9,894 nt of DNA, taken from contig JANWHZ010000009.1 of NCBI GenBank assembly GCA_025450135.1, positions 1 to 9,894 of the forward strand. The letters are read 5' to 3'. The notes under the pieces were generated by a model that made no database searches, was not told where the DNA came from, and saw nothing but the letters and a program-made list of their open reading frames with translations. Position numbers and translations under genes: made by a program. Below are positions 1 to 6,080 of the stretch, in pieces. This stretch comes from Candidatus Saccharimonadales bacterium. GTDB lineage: Bacteria > Patescibacteriota > Saccharimonadia > Saccharimonadales > UBA4665. Positions within the stretch are counted from its first letter, which is position 1. Each line of letters starts with the position of its first letter.

Positions 1-286
1 CATGAATGACCGGCGACTGCGTGCGCACTTTATCAAGATACTGCTCGAGCTCCTGCCGAACCGTCCGATGCAATAGATTGAGGTGATTTGACTCAACTAG
101 CTCATTTAAGAGCCTGCTGAGTTTCGGAAGACGGTCCATAGGTGCACCCGGCTCGCGCAAGCGTTGTGATTCCAAATAATTGTCGAGCGCCTGTAATTCG
201 CGGTGCACATGCGATACATCGCTTGGCGACGACATCAGCGTCGGCAAGACAAACTTGGTTTGCCCGTCCTCCTGCTCATGCTCCAC
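1..286 (-). CDS. Partial CDS (5' end), helical soluble protein, third gene of a membrane module
   Basis: An open frame starts at GTG (284-286) and runs 95 codons off the window edge with no stop. The start is chosen because a perfect GGAGG (296-300) lies 9 nt upstream and the frame overlaps the end of the preceding gene by 11 nt, a normal translational-coupling arrangement. The first 20 residues are polar and Glu/Gln-rich. Residues about 23-95 are charged and Leu-rich with helical character (for example LNELVES and VRQELEQYLDKV), with no membrane segment and no signal peptide. It is not confidently recognised. Its place directly after a single-helix coiled-coil membrane protein would suit a cytoplasmic partner of that protein. 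A delta/OSCP-like stalk role is conceivable by gene order only. The missing 3' part lies beyond base 1. Confidence 0.75.
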   Translation of the reverse strand, partial: MEHEQEDGQTKFVLPTLMSSPSDVSHVHRELQALDNYLESQRLREPGAPMDRLPKLSRLLNELVESNHLNLLHRTVRQELEQYLDKVRTQSPVIH

Positions 287-902
287 GATTAATATCCTCC
301 ATGATAGCCTGCTTATTGGCTTCCAATTCGGCTATGATATATTCCAGCTGGTCGCTCAGGTCAATCTGATTACCGATAGCTAGCATGACGTAATGGTTGA
401 TGATGTCTGCAGTATTTTTCTTGAAGTGCTCGATAAGTTGGCTCTTTTCGGCCTCAATCTGCTGTTGGACCTGTTGGCTTAGCTCGGCACGCTGGTCCTC
501 GATCGCCTGATTGGTCTTTGCGATAGAGTCGATAGCAAACTGCTTGGCATCCATAATCGACTGCTCGTACTTGTCAAACTCTTCCTGCAGCTTCCGTGTG
601 ATCTCAGCCTTCATGTACTCGTTAAGCTGCGATGTGGTCAGTCGAAGGTCCTGCTGCAAGAACATAGCGTTTTCACCGATAATTTTTTCGAAGTGCAAGC
701 GTCCGCGATTTCGTAGCTCTTCGCGAAACTCAGCATTAAAGATATGCTCCACGTCGTCTTCAGCCGCCTGGGCCATATCTTGTGGCGCATCCTTGCGCAC
801 GCTGCCAGCCTCAAGTTGCGCTAAACGAACGGCCAGCCAAATAAACGCTATGCCGCCAGCGCCTAGTAACCCTAAAATGCAGCCGAGCCACCAGATCGTC
901 AT
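276..902 (-). CDS. Single-pass membrane protein with long coiled coil (ATP-synthase b-like architecture, unknown function)
   Basis: This is a 208-aa protein. Residues 3-25 are hydrophobic with two N-terminal Trp residues and form one membrane helix. Residues about 30-50 are an acidic linker. From about 55 to the C-terminus it is highly charged, Gln/Glu/Lys-rich and free of Pro, with heptad-like Leu/Ile spacing, so a long helical coiled coil is predicted (about 95-165), then a short helical tail. With few charges at the N-terminus and Arg/Lys following the helix, the coiled coil is probably cytoplasmic. This is the architecture of F-ATPase b subunits, but no b-family signature was recognised. 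The ATG is preceded by GGGG about 4 nt upstream. The gene starts 16 nt after the hairpin-protein gene and overlaps the next gene by 11 nt. A Cys at residue 8 is not in a usable lipobox. Function is unknown; a scaffold or stator-like role is inference. Confidence 0.85.
   Translation of the reverse strand: MTIWWLGCILGLLGAGGIAFIWLAVRLAQLEAGSVRKDAPQDMAQAAEDDVEHIFNAEFREELRNRGRLHFEKIIGENAMFLQQDLRLTTSQLNEYMKAEITRKLQEEFDKYEQSIMDAKQFAIDSIAKTNQAIEDQRAELSQQVQQQIEAEKSQLIEHFKKNTADIINHYVMLAIGNQIDLSDQLEYIIAELEANKQAIMEDINRGA
296..300 (-). promoter_or_regulatory. Strong Shine-Dalgarno site (GGAGG) for the GTG-started gene at 286
   Basis: The minus strand reads GGAGG, then a 9-nt spacer, then GTG at 284-286. 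It lies inside the last codons of the upstream coiled-coil gene. It fixes the start of the partial gene and contrasts with the operon-leading genes here, which lack a Shine-Dalgarno site. Confidence 0.75.
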
Positions 903-918
903 GCCACCCCGCTTATGC

Positions 919-1758
919 CTACAATTTCAATAATAAATATACCGCAAATAACCCCATGATGAAAATCGCTACCCCAGCGAGCACTGTTTCGGATAACCCG
1001 CCCAAGATAGCATGGCGCGCAAGCGGATTACGCCCGATCGACATCAGGCTGCCCCGGACACCACTGTACAAGATGACACCTGCTATGAATGCACTGAGCA
1101 GCAATACGGCCAGCCCGGCGTACACCCGCGGAGCCGGTACTGGTCTGGCAGCGATGTTGCTGCTTGCGATTTGCAAAAAACCAGGCAGATTACCCGTACC
1201 GTGTCCGGCGCTGGGGTTGCCGGCAATGGCAATAGTTACCGGCACGCTGCCTATTGCAACTACTTGGTTGCCACTATCTGTTCGCACTTTCACGCTACTT
1301 TCAATAATGTTATTGGTGGTAAGATCAGCATCCGCACGACCTAAAATGGTTGGTTGGTTGTCATCCGCTTTCATGCCGATGCCGTTGAGCGCTGAAATTG
1401 AGATGTAATCTCCAGCCTTAATAATGCCGTTCTGATTGCTGACCAAGACGTTATATTGGCCAGATGTTGCTACGTAGACTTGCGTACCGGTGGCACCGGA
1501 GACGGTGATCGGCGCATCACTTGGCGATATCGCTACCCCAAACATATTGTTTATGTCTCCCGCCGAGAGTGGATCGACTTTATTCGGGTCCTTCGCGTCC
1601 AGCTCCACGAGCATCCCGAGCTGTACATTTACGTTCGTACCGTAGCTCCGCACGAGCCCTTGATCAGAGCTACTCGCAGCCAAGGCCGGCGCCACTGCAA
1701 AACAGGCAACTAATAAAGCAGCTACCACGGTGATACGTATCCGCAAACTGTGGGACAT
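919..1758 (-). CDS. Secreted/membrane protein: signal peptide, extracytoplasmic beta-rich domain, C-terminal two-helix hairpin
   Basis: This is a 279-aa protein. Residues 1-28 form a Sec signal peptide: basic RIR, a hydrophobic core, and an ALA signal-peptidase I site. Residues about 30-205 are Gly/Val/Ile/Thr/Asn-rich and look beta-structured. They include an AGDYISIS...GIGMKA...ILGRA stretch (115-142) that resembles beta-prism or tail-spike-like surface domains, by memory only. Residues about 212-232 and 256-277 are two membrane helices joined by a basic loop (233-255) containing IGRNPLARH. Predicted topology puts the large domain and C-terminus outside and the Arg-rich loop inside. That hairpin with an R-N-P loop recalls ATP synthase c subunits, but there is no mid-helix carboxylate; the only acid nearby, Glu257, is at the helix start. 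It is followed 16 nt later by the coiled-coil membrane gene. A near-leaderless promoter lies just upstream. Function is unknown. Confidence 0.87.
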   Translation of the reverse strand: MSHSLRIRITVVAALLVACFAVAPALAASSSDQGLVRSYGTNVNVQLGMLVELDAKDPNKVDPLSAGDINNMFGVAISPSDAPITVSGATGTQVYVATSGQYNVLVSNQNGIIKAGDYISISALNGIGMKADDNQPTILGRADADLTTNNIIESSVKVRTDSGNQVVAIGSVPVTIAIAGNPSAGHGTGNLPGFLQIASSNIAARPVPAPRVYAGLAVLLLSAFIAGVILYSGVRGSLMSIGRNPLARHAILGGLSETVLAGVAIFIMGLFAVYLLLKL

Positions 1759-1767
1759 CTTAGAGAC

Positions 1768-1796
1768 AGTATAGACTTAAGCAGAATGGGAGGCAA
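1768..1796 (-). promoter_or_regulatory. Sigma70-type promoter for the membrane module
   Basis: The minus strand reads TTGCCT (1791-1796), a 17-nt spacer, then TATACT (1768-1773), matching the -35/-10 consensus at 4/6 and 5/6. Only 9 nt separate the -10 box from the ATG at 1758, so transcription would begin within about 0-3 nt of the start codon. The promoter sits over the last codons and stop of the cysteine desulfurase gene, so the membrane module could be transcribed separately from the upstream block. No Shine-Dalgarno site is visible. Confidence 0.55.
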
Positions 1797-2898
1797 CGAG
1801 TCCGGCCAGCACGTCCACGGCGCGGCGGATATCTGCTTCTGTTGTCCCGCGGCCCATCGTAAACCGCAGGCTTGCCTGCGCGGCACCATCTGATACTCCC
1901 ATGGCAGTGAGCACGTGCGACGGCTCTTCGCTGCTTGCCTGGCAGGCCGAACCGGCAGCAGCCATAATACCAGCCTCATCAAGCGCCATAAGTAGCCGTT
2001 CGTTATCTTGCCCCGGCATAGTGATGTGGACATTGCTGGGCAGCCGATGCTTGATCGAACCGTTCACGGTAACATTCGGGATTTTTTCAGCAAGCAGGTG
2101 GAAGAATAACTTTTGGAGTATCTGCAATCTGCGCGATTCTGTATGGCGGTCGTGTTGGACCAGCTCGAGCGCCCTGGCGCAGCCAACAATGCCAGGTACA
2201 TTTTCGGTACCGGTATGCACGTGCAGGTCAAGACTTCCATTCGCAAACAATACCGCCATCTGCTTTGGCCCGTACACCTTACCACCGTTCAAAACCATGA
2301 AGTCCACACCTAGGCGCGAGACATGCAGGTCGAGATAATTAGCGGCCTGTGTGGCGTCGGTATGAAAATACAGCGGTAACGGGTTACCGGCTTGACGGCG
2401 CTGTTCGCGAACCTGGGTCAGCAAACGGCCAATATCTGCAAGTGGCTGAATAGCACCCACTTCGTTGTTGGCATACATAATACTGACGAGTACGACATCG
2501 TCGTTGATTTGCTTTTGGAGTGCCCGCAAGTCTACAATGCCATCCGATTTAACAGGCACCTCACTGCCGCCATGTCCCTGCACGACACGCCGTACCGATG
2601 GGTGTTCTACTGCACTAGCCAGCAGTCTTTTGTCTGGATGGCGGGCGAGAATATATTCTAGCGCGAATCGATCGGCAGCCGTCGCACCAGGCAGGAAGTG
2701 GACTTCAGCTGGACGCGCGCCGAGCAGCGCTGCTACCTGAGAGCGAGCCGTCTCGACTGCTTTTCGAACGTTTTGTGCGGATACATATGTTGCGGCTGGA
2801 TTATAGAATGCATCTGAAAAATACGGCTGCATTGCCGCGAGCACTCGTTCGTCCAGGGGTGTTGCGGCAGCATAATCTAAATAGATCGGCTTGGTCAT
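1777..2898 (-). CDS. Cysteine desulfurase, NifS/IscS-like (class V aminotransferase fold)
   Basis: This 373-aa protein has near-normal family length. It is a PLP enzyme that removes sulfur from L-cysteine as a persulfide for Fe-S assembly and/or tRNA thiolation in the cytoplasm. Visible landmarks are the N-terminal YLDYAAATP, His99 in AVEHPSV (PLP stacking), NNEVGAIQP (145-152), Asp181 in FHTDATQAA, the PLP lysine Lys207 in GGKVYGPKQ, TGTENVPG (229-236), and the persulfide cysteine Cys319 in GSACQASSEEPSHVL. Oddities: the usual S-x-H-K has become N-G-G-K, and the usual Gln-Glu/Arg stretch before GTEN is replaced by LDLHVH. No IscU, SufE or MnmA partner is in the window. It lies 24 nt after the 125-aa gene and 18 nt before the hairpin membrane gene. 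Its start codon has no Shine-Dalgarno site, but a TATACT box lies 9 nt upstream. iscS/nifS assignment cannot be refined from sequence alone. Confidence 0.93.
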   Translation of the reverse strand: MTKPIYLDYAAATPLDERVLAAMQPYFSDAFYNPAATYVSAQNVRKAVETARSQVAALLGARPAEVHFLPGATAADRFALEYILARHPDKRLLASAVEHPSVRRVVQGHGGSEVPVKSDGIVDLRALQKQINDDVVLVSIMYANNEVGAIQPLADIGRLLTQVREQRRQAGNPLPLYFHTDATQAANYLDLHVSRLGVDFMVLNGGKVYGPKQMAVLFANGSLDLHVHTGTENVPGIVGCARALELVQHDRHTESRRLQILQKLFFHLLAEKIPNVTVNGSIKHRLPSNVHITMPGQDNERLLMALDEAGIMAAAGSACQASSEEPSHVLTAMGVSDGAAQASLRFTMGRGTTEADIRRAVDVLAGLVASHSA

Positions 2899-2907
2899 AC
2901 CAATAGT

Positions 2908-2913
2908 AGTATA
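2908..2913 (-). promoter_or_regulatory. Candidate -10 box immediately upstream of the cysteine desulfurase gene
   Basis: TATACT lies 9 nt before the ATG at 2898. The hexamer and spacing are the same as for the next gene downstream (1768-1773). No convincing -35 hexamer is seen. If used, the transcript would be almost leaderless. It may serve as an internal promoter within the long minus-strand block. Confidence 0.4.
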
Positions 2914-2922
2914 AGAGGCGGG

Positions 2923-3300
2923 TTATGCGCCTTGCGCCAAACGGCGCAGTTCGCTACCGACGCGTTGTTCGTAAAGTTCAACTGCTCGATACAAGTTGAC
3001 TGCTTCCTGTGTACTTAGCGCTTGGTAGGCATTCACCCCTTGCGACTTCACAACTCCTTGCGGACGAACATCATAGCGGGTGGTCATTACTTGGCGTTTG
3101 CCTGCTTGATCAGTCCACTCTTCGTGCCAGACCCACGTGCGTTCATCGAGGCAGAAAAATTCGCGGCGACCACCCTCAGGAATTGGGCCAAAGAGCTCGC
3201 CACCCAATCGTGCCTGGTAATGCAGCAACGACCGGTGTACATTGGCCCGGCGTTGGTCTTGTTTGCGCATGCGCGCGTGGCGAAAAATGTTGCGGATCAT
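2923..3300 (-). CDS. Conserved-looking small protein of unknown function, 125 aa
   Basis: The N-terminus is strongly basic (residues 1-23, many Arg/Lys). A compact aromatic core follows: GGELFGPIPEGG, RREFFCLDERTWVWHEEW (46-62), TTRYDVRP (73-80). The C-terminal half (95-122) is a Leu/Arg-rich amphipathic helix. There is no signal peptide or membrane segment. Its ATG overlaps the TGA of the upstream 117-aa gene as ATGA, so the two are translationally coupled. The Trp/aromatic core looks like a conserved CPR/Saccharibacteria family of unknown function, from memory rather than a search. A basic N-terminus could indicate nucleic-acid or membrane-surface binding, but nothing in the sequence proves it. 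Confidence 0.85.
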   Translation of the reverse strand: MIRNIFRHARMRKQDQRRANVHRSLLHYQARLGGELFGPIPEGGRREFFCLDERTWVWHEEWTDQAGKRQVMTTRYDVRPQGVVKSQGVNAYQALSTQEAVNLYRAVELYEQRVGSELRRLAQGA

Positions 3301-3650
3301 AGCTGCTGCTCCATCACACCGGTTTGGCCAGCCTGCTGTGCAACTATCGCCGCTGCTACACGTGCACGAGCAGCCACAACATCTGGGCTCAAAGTAGGAT
3401 CAGGTGGCGCAGATGCTGCTTGAACCTCGGGCTGTGCTTGCTCTGGCATCATGTCTTGTGGCGCCATGGCTACAGGTGAACCTAATAGTGAAGCATCACC
3501 ACCCAGATTACCTTGGAGCACGGCAAATTTAAGATTCGGGCCAGATCTATCTAGCACGCTGCGCTGCGCAGATGCTGCTTGCTGAACATGCGGATCGGGT
3601 CGTCCCTCTCTCTCATATCCTGCATGAATTTTATAATCACCGTTTGACAT
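3297..3650 (-). CDS. Small low-complexity protein of unknown function, 117 aa
   Basis: The protein is rich in Ala, Gln, Pro and Met. Residues 1-35 are polar, 36-60 contain a short hydrophobic NLKFAVLQGNLGG segment, 60-90 are Met/Pro/Gln-rich and probably disordered, and 90-107 form an Ala-rich helix. No catalytic motif, signal peptide or membrane helix is apparent. It starts 9 nt after the tatD stop and ends in an ATGA overlap with the 125-aa gene. That coupling is the main reason to believe it is real. The Shine-Dalgarno site is weak (GCGAG). It may be an accessory partner of the 125-aa protein. Confidence 0.75.
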   Translation of the reverse strand: MSNGDYKIHAGYEREGRPDPHVQQAASAQRSVLDRSGPNLKFAVLQGNLGGDASLLGSPVAMAPQDMMPEQAQPEVQAASAPPDPTLSPDVVAARARVAAAIVAQQAGQTGVMEQQL

Positions 3651-3659
3651 ATTTACTCG

Positions 3660-4484
3660 CTATATCCCGAACAACTGTCGTGCGTTTTCGGTCGTGACAG
3701 CAGCAATTGTTTCCACCAGTTCTCCTCGCTGCCCCGCCAAAAACTCCAGAGTTGTCAGTACATGATAAGGCTCACATATTTTACCCCTGTAAGGAGCCGG
3801 CGTCAAGAAGGGCGCATCTGTTTCGAGGAGTAATGCGTCAAGTGGGATCTGACGGTATACGGCTTGCTGGTCAGGCTTTTTGGTAAACGTCGTGATACCG
3901 TTGACGCCTATGTACAAGCCGTGGCGAAGTCCTTTCTCGAGGTTGGCTGATGAATCAGTAAAGCTGTGCAGCACACCTCTGATTGGTCTTGCAGGTGAAC
4001 TGAATCGCTCAAAAATTGGCCAGAAGTCGTCAAATGCATCACGTACGTGGAAGATGACTGGCAGGTCGTACCTGCTAGCCAATACAAGCTGAAATTCGAG
4101 CACACGGCGTTGCGACTTTTTATCTGAATGCTCGTAAAAATAGTCAAGCCCACATTCACCTACCGCTACTACTTTTGGCCTGGAGAGTAGTTTTGCAAAT
4201 CTGTCACGAGCCGATTCATCTGCAGCATACTCGTCTGCTTCGTGAGGATGCATGCCGACGCTGGCCCAGCACTGCGGACGCTCGCGCACAAACTCAACCG
4301 CAAGATCACTATCCTCAAGATTGCAGCCCACACAGATCAGGCGAGTTACCCCCGCGTCGAGTGCCCGGTCGATCACCGCAGCTGGGTCGCGGTCACCAGC
4401 TTTTTCCCAGAGCGCTCGAGTAAACACTTCGCCGTGTAGCGCCCCAACCGATTGAATATGGCAATGGGTGTCGACGAGCTCCAT
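3660..4484 (-). CDS. tatD: TatD-family metal-dependent hydrolase (DNase-like)
   Basis: This 274-aa protein is a full-length TIM-barrel amidohydrolase-fold enzyme. Family metal ligands are all visible: His7 and His9 in DTHCHIQ, Glu110 in AVGECGLDY, His146 in IFHVRDA, His173 in LHSFTD, and Asp223 in ETDAPFLTP. GMHPHEAD (77-84) is also typical. TatD/YcfH-type enzymes hydrolyse DNA, and some related members act as D-aminoacyl-tRNA deacylases; location is cytoplasmic. The gene follows metG by 7 nt, a metG-tatD linkage common in bacteria, which supports co-transcription. Exact substrate among TatD paralogues cannot be decided from the sequence. Confidence 0.93.
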   Translation of the reverse strand: MELVDTHCHIQSVGALHGEVFTRALWEKAGDRDPAAVIDRALDAGVTRLICVGCNLEDSDLAVEFVRERPQCWASVGMHPHEADEYAADESARDRFAKLLSRPKVVAVGECGLDYFYEHSDKKSQRRVLEFQLVLASRYDLPVIFHVRDAFDDFWPIFERFSSPARPIRGVLHSFTDSSANLEKGLRHGLYIGVNGITTFTKKPDQQAVYRQIPLDALLLETDAPFLTPAPYRGKICEPYHVLTTLEFLAGQRGELVETIAAVTTENARQLFGI

Positions 4485-4491
4485 AGGCTAC

Positions 4492-5946
4492 CTACTGTAT
4501 GTCGCCTGGTTCGGTTTCATGCTTTGGGAATAATGTTCCCTTCAGTGGATGGATAGTACCATCGGCAAACACTCCGCGAATCTTCTCAGCCGTTTCCGGT
4601 AAGAACGGTGCCAGTAGCTCAGCGATTTCAAGCAAACAACTTGCTTGGTAAGCCAGCACTTCGCGCAAATGGGTTTCGTCGCCGCTCTTGGCCACTACCC
4701 ACGGCTTTTCTTCGTCGATGTATTGGTTGAGCCCGCGTACTTGGATCCAGACCTCGTCGAGCGCTCGGTCAAATCGACACGCCTCGAGCGCCGTTTGGTA
4801 CTGGGCCATATCATGCTCGAACGGCGGGATGTTGCCGATGAGGCCATGTTGGTACTTCTGGATCATTGCCACCGTACGCTGGACTGCGTTGCCCAGTTCG
4901 TTGGCTAACTCATTGTTATACGCCGTTTCAAACATTTCCCAACTAAAGTCGCCATCGTCGTACGACGGTACGTGACGTAAGAAAAAGTAACGGAAGGCGT
5001 CTACGCCATACCTGCCAACCACATCTTTAGGCGCCACCACGTTGCCGAGCGTCTTGCTCATTTTCTTGCCTTCGACATTCACAAAGCCGTGGACGTAGAG
5101 TTGTTTTGGTAGCGCTAAATCCATACTAAGTAGCATTGCCGGCCAGATAGCCGCATGGAAACGAATGATATCTTTGCCAATGATTTGTATGTCGGCCGGC
5201 CAGAATTGCTTGAAATCTTCGTGTTCGGGATAGCCGAGCACGGTAACGTAGTTCAGGAGCGCCTCAACCCAGACATACATGACTTGCGTTTTGTCGCCAG
5301 GCACGGGAATGCCCCAGTTAATTTTCTCTTTTGGCCGCGACACGCTGATATCTTCCAGCCCCTCTTTCAGCAGCGACAATATTTCGTTGCGCCGCCGTTC
5401 GGGCACGATGACAAGCTCATTTGATTCAATCGCCGCGCGTACTTTGTCGGTATAGGCGCTGAGTTTGAAGAAGTAGTTTTCCTCCTCGACGCGTTCGTAC
5501 GGACGGTTATGGTTCGGACAAATTCCCTTGTTAGCCTTGACTTCAGTTTCGGTGAAAAATGCTTCGTCACCCGTGCAATACCAACCGGTGTATTTGCCTT
5601 TGTAGATGTCTTTCGCCAGCGCTTGCCACGCGAGTTGCGCGCGCTGTTCGTGAGCCTTGTCGGTCGTCCGGATGAAGCGGTCGTTGCTGATGTTAAGCAG
5701 CTCAGTCAGCTCTTTGAACCGTTCGCTGATATGATCGGTAAATGCTTGGGGCGTCATACCTTTTTCTTTGGCCTTCTCGGCAATTTTGCCCCCGTGCTCA
5801 TCGGTGCCAGTGCTAAAAAGTGTCAGTTTACCTTGCGCCCGAGCGTAGCGCGCCAGCACGTCGGCTTGGATGAGCTCCATGGCGAAACCGATGTGCGGCT
5901 CAGCGTTGACATACGGTATAGAAGTGGTTACGTAAAATTTGCTCAT
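4492..5946 (-). CDS. metG: Methionyl-tRNA synthetase
   Basis: This is a 484-aa class I aminoacyl-tRNA synthetase that charges tRNA-Met. Motifs in order are YVTTSIPYVNAEPHIGF (5-21), TGTDEHG (46-52), GWYCTGDEAFFTE (121-133), WGIPVPGD (211-218), the KMSKTLGN loop (295-302), and an alpha-helical anticodon-binding domain (about 345-465) with NELANELGN and EEKPW. The signatures are variant: HIGF instead of HIGH, and KMSKT instead of KMSKS. The connective-peptide knuckle has Cys124, Cys143 and His146, but Asp127 where a further Cys often occurs. There is no C-terminal EMAP/tRNA-binding domain, so this is the short form. It heads the long minus-strand block and is separated from the NUDIX gene by 134 nt containing candidate promoters. 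Confidence 0.97.
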   Translation of the reverse strand: MSKFYVTTSIPYVNAEPHIGFAMELIQADVLARYARAQGKLTLFSTGTDEHGGKIAEKAKEKGMTPQAFTDHISERFKELTELLNISNDRFIRTTDKAHEQRAQLAWQALAKDIYKGKYTGWYCTGDEAFFTETEVKANKGICPNHNRPYERVEEENYFFKLSAYTDKVRAAIESNELVIVPERRRNEILSLLKEGLEDISVSRPKEKINWGIPVPGDKTQVMYVWVEALLNYVTVLGYPEHEDFKQFWPADIQIIGKDIIRFHAAIWPAMLLSMDLALPKQLYVHGFVNVEGKKMSKTLGNVVAPKDVVGRYGVDAFRYFFLRHVPSYDDGDFSWEMFETAYNNELANELGNAVQRTVAMIQKYQHGLIGNIPPFEHDMAQYQTALEACRFDRALDEVWIQVRGLNQYIDEEKPWVVAKSGDETHLREVLAYQASCLLEIAELLAPFLPETAEKIRGVFADGTIHPLKGTLFPKHETEPGDIQ

Positions 5947-5952
5947 ATGATT

Positions 5953-5958
5953 AGTCTA
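5953..5958 (-). promoter_or_regulatory. Candidate proximal -10 box for metG
   Basis: TAGACT (4/6 match) lies 6 nt before the metG ATG, which would give a leaderless mRNA like several other genes here. There is no good -35 hexamer. It competes with the better extended -10 element at 6058-6066. Confidence 0.25.
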
Positions 5959-6007
5959 CCTGTTTACGAAATAAGAAATAAAGCAAAGAGAAATTATGCC
6001 CGGGTGG

Positions 6008-6023
6008 GCATCATGCGCATCAT
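6008..6023 (+). repeat. Short tandem direct repeat in the metG leader region
   Basis: GCATCAT occurs twice, at 6008-6014 and 6017-6023 (9-nt period), around the 8-bp palindrome ATGCGCAT. It lies between the distal promoter and metG and could be a small operator or just chance. No long hairpin, T-box or terminator was seen in the 134-nt gap 5947-6080. Confidence 0.3.
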
Positions 6024-6057
6024 AACCGAGAAGTAAGTGCGTGTCATTGTTGGAGAT

Positions 6058-6066
6058 AGTATACCA
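6058..6066 (-). promoter_or_regulatory. Extended -10 promoter candidate upstream of metG
   Basis: The minus strand reads TGG-TATACT, an extended -10 form (TGn plus a 5/6 match to TATAAT), just after the NUDIX stop. Transcription from it would give metG an approximately 105-nt leader. No -35 match is needed for extended -10 promoters and none is obvious. Confidence 0.4.
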
Positions 6067-6080
6067 CCTCTGTTGACGAA

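Noticed and set aside
276..902. Lipoprotein signal (LGC at residues 6-8) in the coiled-coil protein
   Set aside because: The Cys is too near the N-terminus, with no basic n-region or preceding hydrophobic stretch, so it is simply part of the membrane helix.
511..933. Plus-strand 140-codon Ser/Cys-rich frame opposite the coiled-coil gene
   Set aside because: Ser/Cys-rich composition is typical of a reverse-complement shadow of a Glu/Gln/Ala-rich coiled coil.
919..1758. Annotating this as a true ATP synthase c subunit (atpE)
   Set aside because: The hairpin and RNP loop are suggestive, but the protein is over three times normal length, has a secreted domain, and lacks the ion-binding acid in the middle of helix 2.
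3022..3423. Plus-strand 133-codon frame across the 117/125-aa pair
   Set aside because: It has an Ala/Cys-rich product with no domain, lies opposite two coupled genes in a continuous minus-strand block, and has no promoter.
5509..6036. Plus-strand 175-codon frame antisense to metG
   Set aside because: It is antisense to a fully motif-supported metG and its product shows no recognisable domain; it is a shadow frame.
5947..6080. T-box riboswitch upstream of metG, prompted by AGAGGTGGTATAC resembling the T-box core
   Set aside because: The match is partial, there is no stem I or antiterminator structure, and the leader is far too short. The stretch is better explained as an extended -10 promoter.
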